DNA from: Anaerocolumna sedimenticola
GTDB taxonomy: Bacteria > Bacillota > Clostridia > Lachnospirales > Lachnospiraceae
NCBI RefSeq assembly: GCF_009931695.1
Contig: NZ_CP048000.1
Span: 3,427,501-3,491,500, forward strand
Direction: 5' to 3'
Length of the DNA: 64,000 nucleotides
Positions 43,243-51,999 of this stretch are shown here, one piece after another; the first letter of the stretch is position 1, and each line of letters starts with the position of its first letter. The translations under genes and the position numbers were made by a program. Under the pieces are notes generated by a model. The model was not told the origin of the DNA. It was given only the letters and a program-made list of their open reading frames with translations, and searched no databases.

Positions 43243-44109
43243 ATGATAAATAACAGCATTAAAAATGTGGCATTAGCCATTGATTATATTGAAGCCCATT
43301 TAACTGAAAAAATTGATTTGGATATTATAGCAAACGCGATTCATTATTCAAAATATCATCTCCACCGAATGTTCACAAACACTATTGGACTTACCATTCA
43401 TGAGTATGTTCAGCGCAGGAAACTAACCGAGGCCGCGAAGCTATTGGTTTTTTCAAATAAGCCAATTCTTGATATTGCTCTGATTGCGGGATACGAAAGC
43501 CAACAGGCGTTTACAAATATTTTTACTGCCATGTATAAGCAGCCTCCCAGCAAGTATCGGGATAATGAAAAATTCTATCCGCTACAAGCAAAATTTGAAT
43601 TTGAGGGAGGGTACGATATGCTTGATAATGAAGAAAATATTCAATGGGATATTGATTATGCATCAGAAGAGGACATATCCTGTTGGATGGTTCTGGTTCG
43701 GCTTGTCATTGATGGCTTCCCACATTTGCATGAAGATGAATATATACAGGTATTAAAACAGCGAATCAAAACCAAACAGGCGTTGATATTAAAAGATAAT
43801 GAGATTGCAATTGGAGCCATGCTTTTTTCTTATAAAACTGGAAGCATTGACTTTTTGGGGACACACCCACTCTACCGTAAAAAGGGAATTCCCCAAGCCT
43901 TTCTTGATAAGGTAATGAGAGAATTGTTAAAAGGAATGAAGATTAGTATTACCACATATAGAGAGGGCGATAAAGCGGATACCGGACATCGTAAAGCGAT
44001 TATGGATTTAGGATTTGCGGAGGCCGAGTTGCTGGTCGAGTTCGATTATCCTACACAACGATTTGTTTTGCCAAAGGAGAAAGTAAATGAGTACACGACA
44101 GAAACTTAA
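43243..44109 (+). CDS. AraC-type HTH regulator fused to a GNAT domain
   Basis: 288 residues, AAAGGAGG upstream. Residues 5-105 are a double-HTH AraC domain placed at the N-terminus (IDYIEAHLTEKIDLDIIANA, KYHLHRMFTNTIGLTIHEYV, DIALIAGYESQQAFTNIFTA, KQPPSKYR). Residues about 130-275 form an acetyltransferase-like domain with HPLYRKKGIPQAFLDKVMREL. An AraC HTH joined to a C-terminal sensor or enzyme domain is typical of Rob/SoxS-like drug-response regulators with GyrI domains; here a GNAT-like domain takes that place. The 3' end overlaps the helD-like start by 23 bp, so the two are translationally coupled. Confidence 0.82.
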   Translation: MINNSIKNVALAIDYIEAHLTEKIDLDIIANAIHYSKYHLHRMFTNTIGLTIHEYVQRRKLTEAAKLLVFSNKPILDIALIAGYESQQAFTNIFTAMYKQPPSKYRDNEKFYPLQAKFEFEGGYDMLDNEENIQWDIDYASEEDISCWMVLVRLVIDGFPHLHEDEYIQVLKQRIKTKQALILKDNEIAIGAMLFSYKTGSIDFLGTHPLYRKKGIPQAFLDKVMRELLKGMKISITTYREGDKADTGHRKAIMDLGFAEAELLVEFDYPTQRFVLPKEKVNEYTTET

Positions 44110-46162
44110 CCGGAGCAGTCAAGATATAAATAGCAGCATCCCTTTTCCAGATGAAATACTCCATCTTGAAGAAATAAATCATAAACTGGATGATGCTTTG
44201 AGAAAAGCTGATGCCGATGTTGATCGACTTGATGAAGAATACATGGAGTTTAAGCGCTACATGGTGGAAAATCGCGGTGAAATAGACCCGCATGAAATGT
44301 TCCAAAATGAGTTGGCATTAAACCGGATTGATAATTCCGGGGCATTTGCGGTAGGCATACGGGATAAAATTGCTAAGCTGAAAGAGTCGCCTTATTTTTC
44401 CCGCATAGACTTTCGGGAGGCCAACGCCGCAGAATCAACAGCTTACTACATTGGTCGATTTTCATTCAGTCATGGAAATGAATTGCTGATATTCGATTGG
44501 CGCGCTCCTATTGCCAGTATGTTTTATGATTATGAGATTGGCCCGGCAGGCTTTGACGCTCCCCAAGGGAGAATAGAAGGAGCTTTAACCCGTAAACGGC
44601 AATTCAAGATTAAAGATGGAAAATTGGAATATGCTCTTGAAAGCTCTGTCAACATCCAAGATGATATTCTACAACAGGAATTGAGCCATACTTCTGATGA
44701 AAAGATGAAATCCATTATTGCCACCATTCAGAAAGAGCAAAACCAAATCATTAGAAATGAAAAAGCAGGTACACTTATCATTCAGGGAGTTGCTGGTTCC
44801 GGGAAAACCTCTATTGCCCTTCATCGAATTGCCTTTTTGCTGTATCGCTTCAAAGACAGTTTATCCGCAAAAAACGTAACGATATTGTCACCAAACAAGG
44901 TTTTTGGGGATTATATTTCAAATGTTCTGCCGGAGCTTGGTGAAGAGCCTATTTATGAACTGAGTTTTGCGGATATTGCCAAAGTGCAATTGGAGGGTGT
45001 CGTTGATTTTGAAGCAGACAAAGACCCCATAGAAACAAATGACGGAGCATGGGCAGAACGTGTACGCTTTAAGTCTACATTGGATTTTGTTAAGCAAATG
45101 GATAGCTTTATTGCCCAAATGCCCGGCATAGTTTTTGAACCTGTTGATTATACTTATGGACGCTTCACCGTAAAGGCAGATACGATAAGCGCGCGTTTTG
45201 ATGCTTATAGCAAATATCCTGTCAAACGACGTTTGCAGATGGTAGCAAATGATATTTTTGACCGTTTTGATACTGATAATTACATGGAAGAGGATATACC
45301 GAAAAGCAGAACCATTCAGAAGGCGTTAAGCAAAATGTTGAAGGTGAAAGATACGCTATCTCTTTATAAGGAATTCTATAATCATATTGAGAGGCCGGAG
45401 ATGCTTGTCATGCCTGCAAAGAAAACCTTGGAGTGGGTTGATGTTTTTCCTTTTATTTATCTTCACACCGCATACGAGGGATTAAAGGAGAGTAGCATAA
45501 TTCGACATTTGGTTATTGATGAAATGCAGGATTATACCCCTATCCAATACGCGGTAATCAATCTGCTGTTCAAATGCAAAAAAACCATTTTGGGGGATTT
45601 CGATCAATTTATCAACCCCAATCATTTACACACATTAGATGATATACAGCTACTATATGATGATGTTGAATTCGTTGAATTATCAAAAAGCTATCGCTCC
45701 ACCTATGAGATTATCTCTTTTGCCAAGCAGATCAAGTGTACAGGAACGATAGAAGCTATAGAACGTCATGGAGAAACCCCTGCACTAATCAAATGTCAGA
45801 ATAAGCGTGACGAGCTTATGCGTATAAAGAGTGGAATTGAGACCTTTTCCCAAACAGCATATTCCTCTCTTGGGATCATTACAAAGACCAACCATGACGC
45901 GAAATTGCTTTACTTTGAGCTATCGCATAATTATGATGTGCATTTGATTTCGCCGGAAAGCACCCACTTTGTAAATGGTATATGTATTACATCCATACAG
46001 ATGTCAAAGGGATTGGAATTTGATGAGGCCATAGTCCCTTATGTGGACAAGAATACTTATTTTACGGAATATGACAGAAGCTTACTTTATATCGCCTGCA
46101 CACGAGCTATGCATAAGCTGACACTTTTATATACAAAGGAAATTTCTCCTTTATTGGGATAG
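44087..46162 (+). CDS. helD: HelD-like superfamily 1 helicase (RNA polymerase recycling)
   Basis: 691 residues. A long N-terminal coiled-coil arm (about 20-75), the 1A domain with YYIGRFSFSHGNELLIFDWR and APIASMFYDYE, Walker A GVAGSGKTSIALHR near residue 235, Walker B VIDEMQDY near 480, SKSYRST, and a C-terminal GLEFDEAIVP and YIACTRAMHKLTLLY. This is the HelD family, which removes stalled RNA polymerase from DNA; some members confer rifampicin tolerance. Slightly shorter than Bacillus HelD (about 774). Ribosome binding site GGAG before ATG 44087, coupled to an AraC-GNAT gene, an unusual partner suggesting inducible expression. Confidence 0.9.
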   Translation: MSTRQKLNRSSQDINSSIPFPDEILHLEEINHKLDDALRKADADVDRLDEEYMEFKRYMVENRGEIDPHEMFQNELALNRIDNSGAFAVGIRDKIAKLKESPYFSRIDFREANAAESTAYYIGRFSFSHGNELLIFDWRAPIASMFYDYEIGPAGFDAPQGRIEGALTRKRQFKIKDGKLEYALESSVNIQDDILQQELSHTSDEKMKSIIATIQKEQNQIIRNEKAGTLIIQGVAGSGKTSIALHRIAFLLYRFKDSLSAKNVTILSPNKVFGDYISNVLPELGEEPIYELSFADIAKVQLEGVVDFEADKDPIETNDGAWAERVRFKSTLDFVKQMDSFIAQMPGIVFEPVDYTYGRFTVKADTISARFDAYSKYPVKRRLQMVANDIFDRFDTDNYMEEDIPKSRTIQKALSKMLKVKDTLSLYKEFYNHIERPEMLVMPAKKTLEWVDVFPFIYLHTAYEGLKESSIIRHLVIDEMQDYTPIQYAVINLLFKCKKTILGDFDQFINPNHLHTLDDIQLLYDDVEFVELSKSYRSTYEIISFAKQIKCTGTIEAIERHGETPALIKCQNKRDELMRIKSGIETFSQTAYSSLGIITKTNHDAKLLYFELSHNYDVHLISPESTHFVNGICITSIQMSKGLEFDEAIVPYVDKNTYFTEYDRSLLYIACTRAMHKLTLLYTKEISPLLG

Positions 46163-46344
46163 ATACGATTTGGGGATTAAAAACATTATTTGACAATGTA
46201 CAACAAACCGCGTAATGTAGTGAAATGATAAATCGGTCAAATTTTCCATTCAATCTGAATTACTTCCGTTTGTGGCCCTGATGGTAAGAGATAAGGCCAT
46301 ATACTATCGTTTAAAATAAGCAAATTTGTAAAGGAGATGCAGCC

Positions 46345-46811
46345 ATGTTTAATGAACTAAAAAAATATACGACTAAACCCAGTTAAATGCTCCAAGCACC
46401 AATAAATTTTGGGATGATGAACATATCTCTAAAGGTATGTTGGAAGCTCACCTAAATCCAAATTGGGATGCGGCAACCCGCAAACCTGAATTTCTCGATA
46501 AATCAGTAAATTGGATTACAAAAATTGCACCATCATCTCAATATAAGTTTTTACTTGACTTAGGGTGCGGTCCCGGATTATATGCAGAGCGGTTTAATAG
46601 TGCTGGATATTCTGTCACAGGCGTGGATTTTTCTAAACGATCCATTGCTTATGCAAAGGAACAAACGTTATTTAATAAAAGCAATATCGAGTACCATTAC
46701 CAAAACTACTTGACAATTGATTATGTAGAACAGTTCGATGTAATAACATTGATATATTGTGATTATGCTGTGTTATCAATCACGGATAGGCTTATTTTAC
46801 TGAAAATATAA
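46345..46811 (+). pseudogene. Class I SAM-dependent methyltransferase, frameshifted and truncated
   Basis: The start ATG 46345 (AAAGGAGATG upstream) gives MFNELKKYTTKPS and a stop. The continuing frame reads LNAPSTNKFWDDEHISKGML, WDAATRKPEFLDKSVNWI, then LLDLGCGPGLYAERF (SAM motif I), VTGVDFSKRSI and FDVITLIYCDYAVLS. One C added to the CCC at 46378-46380 joins the two frames. The 3' end breaks at LILLKI, about 120 residues short of the usual 240. Substrate unknown. Confidence 0.75.
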
Positions 46812-46870
46812 TACACCTGAATTATAGGCGAAAATCATGGGCCCGAATCCCATCAAACAGGGAGAAGATT

Positions 46871-47173
46871 ATGCTTGATCACAAAATCTCTGACGGTGAG
46901 GTTATCTGCGATTTTGGAAGCGTTCAGGGATTAACCAGTGTGTTTCTGGCGAAGGAATACGGTTTTACCGTGTATACTACTGATCTTTGGAGTGATCCGG
47001 TGAGCTGTGACGCGGAGGTCACTTCTGTTCATGAGATGGAAAGCAATGATGAAGTTTGGGCTGACTGGCTGAAGCAGGATAATGAATTATGCCATTGGCG
47101 ACCGCAGGGTATTGGAAGCCGGTGGCGGAAAATATCTAAACTTTATTGCGATTATGCTCAGAAAAAGGAGTGA
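46871..47173 (+). pseudogene. SAM-dependent methyltransferase remnant with internal deletion
   Basis: AGGGAGAAG upstream. Residues 1-40 carry VICDFGSVQGLTSVFLAKEY and VYTTDLWSDP (SAM-binding). It then jumps to a family C-terminus, EVTSVHEMESNDEVWADWLK, so the middle of the domain is gone. One extra T near 47090 shifts the frame; removing it restores NEYAIGDRRVLEAGGGKYLN and a normal end at the same TGA. Non-functional. Confidence 0.7.
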
Positions 47174-47181
47174 GAATAAAA

Positions 47182-47841
47182 TTGCTTGATAAACCAATGA
47201 TAGATTTTTTGAATAAAATTCGAAGGCCTATAAACATATCGCTATCAAGAAAACTTGTATATTCAACTTTAATATTTGTTATAGGAGTTATTTTAGGCGT
47301 AATTTCCAAAATATTTGATGAAACCGCTAGTAATTTATTACCGTATTTCCTTGAAGTGTTGGATTTAAGAAATTTCCTTTCTCGTATGGGAGTTTGGATT
47401 TTCCTGGCGGTGCTAATATCTGTGAATAGTAAATCGCCAGTTAGATCTGGCATAAATATATTTTTGTTTTTTGTAGGCTTGATAGGCAGTTATTATTTAT
47501 ATACCGTTATGATAGCTGGTTTTTTCCACAAATCGTATACGATGATTTGGATTATTATGACTGTTATTTCACCATTAATGGCTTTTATATGTTGGTATGC
47601 AAAGGGGAAAGGAATAATTGCTATTTCTATTTCATCCATAATAATTATGTTTATTTCAAGACAGGCTTTTGCATTTGGATTATGGTATGTTTCTATTAGA
47701 AGTATTTTAGAATTATTACTCTGGATAGCTACGGTTTTTGTTTTATATCAGTCTCCAAAACAAATAATGAAGGTGATTACCATGGGATTACTTCTTTACT
47801 TAGTTACTGCTCAAATTAATTTATTCTGGGGAATATTGTAG
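47182..47841 (+). CDS. Multi-pass membrane protein of unknown function
   Basis: 219 residues from a TTG start at 47182 (AAAAGGAG about 12 bases upstream); ATG 47197 is an alternative. Seven predicted membrane segments (from KLVYSTLIFVIGVILGVISK to LYLVTAQINLFW) with short basic loops and no catalytic motif. It begins 8 bp after the methyltransferase remnant. Probably intact. Function unknown. Confidence 0.65.
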   Translation: MLDKPMIDFLNKIRRPINISLSRKLVYSTLIFVIGVILGVISKIFDETASNLLPYFLEVLDLRNFLSRMGVWIFLAVLISVNSKSPVRSGINIFLFFVGLIGSYYLYTVMIAGFFHKSYTMIWIIMTVISPLMAFICWYAKGKGIIAISISSIIIMFISRQAFAFGLWYVSIRSILELLLWIATVFVLYQSPKQIMKVITMGLLLYLVTAQINLFWGIL

Positions 47842-48330
47842 TTTCTACTGATCTTTACTATTTTAATATTAAATGAAGTCGTTATGTTCCCTTGAACTTC
47901 AGTTTTCGGATGCCCTGCCGCCAAGGGGATACCAGAGGGGTATGACATTTTTTGACCACCCAAGGCATGTAGAGGCCGTATTCCTGTTGCAGAACTTAAA
48001 ACGTTGAAATTTCAAGAAGTATGGCTATTGGTGAAATAAGTTAAAGTTTTGACGGGAGAGGATACTTTCCATTGGACAAATGAATTTTTTATCGTCCATA
48101 ATGTATCCCTACTTTCCTTAAAGGTAGTACTTTACATAAAAGTGCGTACTTTCCATTAACTTATATAATTCTATAATAATAGTATAAGATACTAAGGCGC
48201 AAATGTAAATCATTTGATACAAGGGGGGACAGGGCTAAATCAATAAGTATTTGAAACATTTTATTTAAGCTTATGCATTTGTGGTTAGGGTTATATTTTG
48301 AACTAATTAATTGAGAAGGAAGGATTTAGT
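47842..48330. other. Gene-free stretch with an orphan control region
   Basis: About 490 bp. 47875-47900 carries another GTTATGTTCCCTTGAAC motif like the degenerate repeats at 36518. Around 48127-48160 two GTACTTT-CAT blocks 20 bp apart precede an AT-rich promoter-like stretch, reminiscent of an HxlR-type operator whose gene has been lost. No coding signal. Confidence 0.4.
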
Positions 48331-48504
48331 ATGAGTTTTTACGGATTGTCAATTTTTGATTTAAGTGGTACGATTATTTCGATTTTTTCTGTATATTGTA
48401 TGCTTAAAAAAAGCATATGGTATTGGTATTCTGGAATTATATGTAATACGCTATGGTTAGTTATGTTTTTGAGTAAGTCATTACTCAATTCAAGCTGTAG
48501 ATAA
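48331..48504 (+). CDS. Small membrane protein, PnuC-like N-terminal fragment?
   Basis: 57 residues with AAGGAAGG before the ATG. Two hydrophobic segments; the pattern LSGTIISIFSVYCMLKKSIW plus WYSGIICNTLWLVMF resembles the start of PnuC-type nicotinamide riboside transporters, which are about 200 residues long. Either a truncated pnuC-like gene or an independent small membrane protein. Confidence 0.4.
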   Translation: MSFYGLSIFDLSGTIISIFSVYCMLKKSIWYWYSGIICNTLWLVMFLSKSLLNSSCR

Positions 48505-48758
48505 TATTTTGTAATCATTATTTTTGTACTGTGTAGAAATTTCGAGATGGTACATTCTCTTTTAATCTTGGCTCATTCTTCTTTCTCAAAGAATTTTGAG
48601 GTATCTGATTGCATCTACTATGTGGTATAATTTTCCTACCAAAAATATGGGAAGTGATACCTGTGGTAAAATAGGTTACTTAAAAGGATTGAATAGTAAA
48701 TAATAAATAAATTAATTAGCATCAATTAGAGATAAAGGTGTGGAGATTGGAGAATAAT

Positions 48759-48896
48759 ATGGAAATAAAAAGCATACCTTGCTTGAATTGCATGAAACCT
48801 TATGCAGCTTTAAGTCACATCGGCAATGCAAACTGTTATATGATATATCGCGAAAAGCCGCGGTCATCCGAGCCGCAGATTAAAATGGGAGGATAA
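48759..48896 (+). CDS. Small cysteine-containing ORF
   Basis: 45 residues, GGAG upstream of the ATG. Begins MEIKSIPCLNCMKPY with one CxxC pair and a third Cys in NANCYM. The stop is 5 bp before the next gene, whose GGGAGG lies inside this ORF's end. Could be a leader peptide or a fragment of a zinc-ribbon protein. Confidence 0.4.
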   Translation: MEIKSIPCLNCMKPYAALSHIGNANCYMIYREKPRSSEPQIKMGG

Positions 48897-48901
48897 TATC
48901 G

Positions 48902-49762
48902 ATGGGATTAAAAGATATAAAACTTTGGGAAAAAAATGTTCCTGATGCCGACTTAACTTCTACTATTGGGGACTTGAATAACGAAGGGTTACCTACCCTG
49001 ACTCCTTATTTATTAAAAGGGGGGAAACCCCGCCCTGCAATTATTGTTTGCCCGGGTGGATCATTTCAATTTAGAGCGTCTAATGAAGGAAAACCAATTG
49101 CAAAATGGCTAAATCAAATAGGAATAAATGCTTTTGTTTTAAATTATCGGGTTGCTCCTTTTACTCCATTTACATCAACCAAAGATGCAGTACGAGCGGT
49201 TAGGTATATTCGGTATCATGCCCTAGAATTTAATATTGATCCGGAACGGATCGGCATGATAGGATTTTCAGCTGGCGGTTATCTCACCGCTTTTATAGGA
49301 ACTCGTTTTGATAATGGAATTATAGAACCGGATAGTCGAAATGCGCAAATTATGTCGATGCTTTTGGGAGAACCAGATTTTTACGATCCGATTGATCAAA
49401 CGAGTTCTAAACTTAATGCGATTATTTTATGTTATGCTGAGACATCCCCCTTTTCTAAGGAAAAATTGCCCCCAGATTCTCTATTAACAAAAGATATTAC
49501 AGTGGATGAATTTATAGACTTTACTTCAAATCATAAACATGTTACAGCGAAAACACCACCGACTTTTCTATGGATTACAGCGACCGATCACTGGAATTTT
49601 CAGCGCCAAAACTTACTTTTTGCTCAAGCTCTAAATGAGCTAAATCTACCATTTGATTTACATATATTCTCCAAAGGTCCCCATGGTTTAGGATTAGGTG
49701 AGGATGAACCTACGGTAGCAATCTGGCCAAAACTTTGTGAAAATTGGCTTCAAGGATTATAA
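48902..49762 (+). CDS. Alpha/beta hydrolase (BD-FAE-like esterase)
   Basis: 286 residues, strong GGGAGG site. Features: IIVCPGGSFQFRASNEGKPI (oxyanion region), nucleophile elbow IGFSAGGYLTA (Ser), the acid region FLWITATDHW and His in FSKGPHGLGLG. It matches bacterial xylan-esterase/arylesterase-like BD-FAE hydrolases (about 250-300 residues). No signal peptide, so cytoplasmic. Confidence 0.85.
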   Translation: MGLKDIKLWEKNVPDADLTSTIGDLNNEGLPTLTPYLLKGGKPRPAIIVCPGGSFQFRASNEGKPIAKWLNQIGINAFVLNYRVAPFTPFTSTKDAVRAVRYIRYHALEFNIDPERIGMIGFSAGGYLTAFIGTRFDNGIIEPDSRNAQIMSMLLGEPDFYDPIDQTSSKLNAIILCYAETSPFSKEKLPPDSLLTKDITVDEFIDFTSNHKHVTAKTPPTFLWITATDHWNFQRQNLLFAQALNELNLPFDLHIFSKGPHGLGLGEDEPTVAIWPKLCENWLQGL

Positions 49763-49777
49763 TATTCCGTTGATTAA

Positions 49778-50014
49778 TCCACTCTTGTAATCTCAGCATG
49801 GGAAAATGAACGCTTGATTGGGGCTGTGAGGGTTTTGAGCGATAAAATGTTCAGATCTATAATTTATGTTTTACCGAAATTTCAAAACAAGGGAATAGGC
49901 AAAGAATTACTAAAATGCTGCATTGAGCATTTCCCAAACTCGGAATGGTTAGTTCAAACAACAGAAATAGTATCAAGTTATTACGAGAAAAATGGATTTA
50001 AACACTATTTTTGA
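49778..50014 (+). pseudogene. GNAT acetyltransferase, 5'-truncated
   Basis: The frame opens after a stop at 49775 without a start codon: ISAWENERLIGAVRVLSDKM, then FQNKGIGKELLKCCIEHF (acetyl-CoA loop), and ends SSYYEKNGFKHYF. It is the C-terminal 70 or so residues of a typical 130-150-residue GNAT protein. The first strands are missing. Confidence 0.7.
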
Positions 50015-50080
50015 TAGGCTATCTCGGCACACCTTTTTCATTCCTATTTGTGCCGGCGGCAGCCGGAATGGAGAATTTTT

Positions 50081-50590
50081 ATGAAAAAGAAGGAAATCGT
50101 GACCAAGGAAAACCTAATAGAAGTTTTGGATTTATTAGATAGTATGGAAATGAGATATTGGATAGATGGTGGATGGGGAATAGATATTTTACTTGGGAAA
50201 CAAAACAGAGAACATCGAGATATTGACGTTGACTTTGACGGAGAGTTTACGGAAACTCTATTAAATAAACTGAAAGAAAAAGGTTATGAGATTGTAGTTG
50301 ATTGGAGTCCTTCTCGCATCGAGTTATATCATCCTGAATTGAGCTATATAGATATACACCCATTAATAATAAATAAAGATGGAAGCGCTCGGCAGGCTGA
50401 TCCACAAGGTGGTTGGTATGAGTTTGAATCAAAATGGTTTTCGACTGCAGTGTTTGAAGGTCGGGTTATTCCATGTATTTCTGCTGAAGCTCAAAAATTA
50501 TTTCATAGTGGATATGAACTTCGGGAAGTTGATAAAATCGATTTGAAAAATCTTGATAGCTTACAGTACAAATATTTTAATGTGACATAA
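50081..50590 (+). CDS. Lnu(A)-like lincosamide nucleotidyltransferase
   Basis: 169 residues from ATG 50081 (GGAGA upstream). Very similar in motif order to Lnu(A): YWIDGGWGIDILLGKQNREH, RDIDVDFDGEFTETL, SRIELYHPE, YIDIHPLIINKDGSARQADP, GGWYEF and the C-terminal IPCISAEAQKLFHSGYEL. Lnu(A) is about 161 residues. These enzymes adenylylate lincomycin and clindamycin. The catalytic Asp pair (GID, RDIDVD) is present, so it is probably active. Embedded among gene remnants in the island, as expected for acquired resistance-type cargo. Confidence 0.82.
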   Translation: MKKKEIVTKENLIEVLDLLDSMEMRYWIDGGWGIDILLGKQNREHRDIDVDFDGEFTETLLNKLKEKGYEIVVDWSPSRIELYHPELSYIDIHPLIINKDGSARQADPQGGWYEFESKWFSTAVFEGRVIPCISAEAQKLFHSGYELREVDKIDLKNLDSLQYKYFNVT

Positions 50591-50639
50591 GAAAGATGCC
50601 AAACAACTCAATAAATAGCAATTTGAAAAGGAGATTAAA

Positions 50640-51161
50640 ATGGTTTTATTGGTAGTTGATACACAAAAGTTGATAACAAATGAAGGATTATATGAATATG
50701 ATATGTTTGTATCTAATGTTAAAGAAATAATACTTGAGGCCAGGGCAAATAATATTGAAGTAATTTATGTACGTCATGATGATGGAATAGGAAATGAATT
50801 AACAAAAGGAAATGACGGCTTTGAAATATATGAAGATTTTCAACCTATAAATGATGAAAAAATATTTGATAAAAAGGTTAATAGTGCTTTTAAAGGGACT
50901 GGATTATTGGAGTATTTAATAGATAATGGCGAAAAAGATATAATTATTGTAGGGCTTCAAACAGATTATTGTATTGATGCTACTATAAAATGTGGATTTG
51001 AACATGGATTTAATATGATAGTTCCAGCATATGCAAATACAACAGTTAATAATAAATTTATGTCATCAGAACAAAGCTATCAATATTACAATGAATTTAT
51101 GTGGAATGGAAGATATGCAGAATGTATTTCATTAGATGAAACAATTAGTAGAATGAAATAG
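50640..51161 (+). CDS. Isochorismatase-family cysteine hydrolase
   Basis: 173 residues, AAAAGGAG upstream. Catalytic triad of the family is visible: Asp in LLVVDTQK, Lys in IFDKKVNSAF and Cys in GLQTDYCIDAT with the preceding cis-peptide region VGL. Related enzymes are nicotinamidases, pyrazinamidases and other amidases; the substrate cannot be set. It follows the Lnu-like gene by 49 bp and may share its transcript. Confidence 0.85.
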   Translation: MVLLVVDTQKLITNEGLYEYDMFVSNVKEIILEARANNIEVIYVRHDDGIGNELTKGNDGFEIYEDFQPINDEKIFDKKVNSAFKGTGLLEYLIDNGEKDIIIVGLQTDYCIDATIKCGFEHGFNMIVPAYANTTVNNKFMSSEQSYQYYNEFMWNGRYAECISLDETISRMK

Positions 51162-51223
51162 CTAAATTCCAATTTTCCGGTGAGAGATGAGTTATAATTC
51201 GAGAATTATGGGGGGCTTGCTTT

Positions 51224-51641
51224 ATGAGAATGCCAGAAAAGTTAGAGGCGAGAATGATTGCGCCATGCGGAGTAAACTGTCTTGCATGTATCGTACACAT
51301 TTGGACATCAAAAAGCCATGTCCCGGCTGCCGAGCGCCGATTGAAAAAATCACTTGAAAAAGTTGCCGGAATTGTGTCAAAAACAATGTGCCTTTAAGCG
51401 AGGCTTCCAATGGTGCTTTGAATGTAGCAGCTTTCCTTGTGCTCGAATAAGAAGTCTTGACCAACGGTATTGGCAAAATTATGATGTAGATTTCATACAA
51501 AATGGCTCGGATGCAAAGCGAGACAATGTATGCTTTTTTACAGGAGCAAAGATAGTGTTTTGCTGTCAATCATGCAGCGGTATCATAGACCAGCATCATC
51601 AGAGATGTAACGAGTGTGGCAAGAACGTAGATAGTAAATGA
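51224..51641 (+). pseudogene. DUF3795-like cysteine-rich protein, frameshifted
   Basis: Begins MRMPEKLEARMIAPCGVNCL in one frame, continues in a second (KKPCPGCRAPIEKI, in-frame stop, CRNCVKNN) and a third (CAFKRGFQWCFECSSFPCAR, LDQRYWQNYDVDFIQNG, CCQSCSGIIDQHHQRCNECG). The Cys pattern fits DUF3795, thought to bind metal. At least two shifts and one stop, so inactive. Confidence 0.65.
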
Positions 51642-51646
51642 AAGCT

Positions 51647-51856
51647 CTATCCTGTGAGGGGAGTGTTCAGAGGCTTGGTAAGCTCTCGGTCAAGGGCTTC
51701 CTGCTTCACCAGACGGTCGATTTCCTTGCCGAGGGCGACCACGTCAGCTTCCATTTTCTCGTAAGTTGTGGTGTCTTCGGCAGAAACCAGACCGTCGATA
51801 CCGCGCTTGGCGTCGAGGAAAGCCTTTGTGGCTTCCCATGCTTTTACGCGTTTTTC
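51647..51856 (-). pseudogene. HK97-type phage major capsid protein, N-terminal fragment
   Basis: Minus-strand frame of 69 codons reading EKRVKAWEATKAFLDAKRGI, then DGLVSAEDTTTYEKMEADVV, ALGKEIDRLVKQEALDREL and a stop. This is the delta-domain region of HK97-fold capsids from Firmicutes phages. Base composition is clearly more GC-rich than its surroundings, with C/G-ending codons (GAC, GTC, CTC, GCC). It has no start and no partner phage genes. It is a scrap of foreign phage DNA. Confidence 0.7.
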
Positions 51857-51867
51857 GGAAATATGTG

Positions 51868-51975
51868 TCTACTTTATTTGATGCAAATGAAAAGGCCAAA
51901 AGATTGGAAGAAATATTTCCACTTGACTGTAAAAAGGCTTTTGAAATGGGAGCAAGGATTGCCAAGCATAAATAA
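51868..51975 (+). pseudogene. C-terminal protein fragment, family unclear
   Basis: 35 codons in frame to a TAA: FDANEKAKRLEEIFPLDCKK, then AFEMGARIAKHK. It has the look of an amphipathic C-terminal helix of a flavodoxin- or oxidoreductase-like protein, but I cannot name it. Lies between the capsid scrap and the integrase remnant. Confidence 0.4.
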
Positions 51976-51999
51976 GAATGAGTAGATAGGAGAAAAAAC

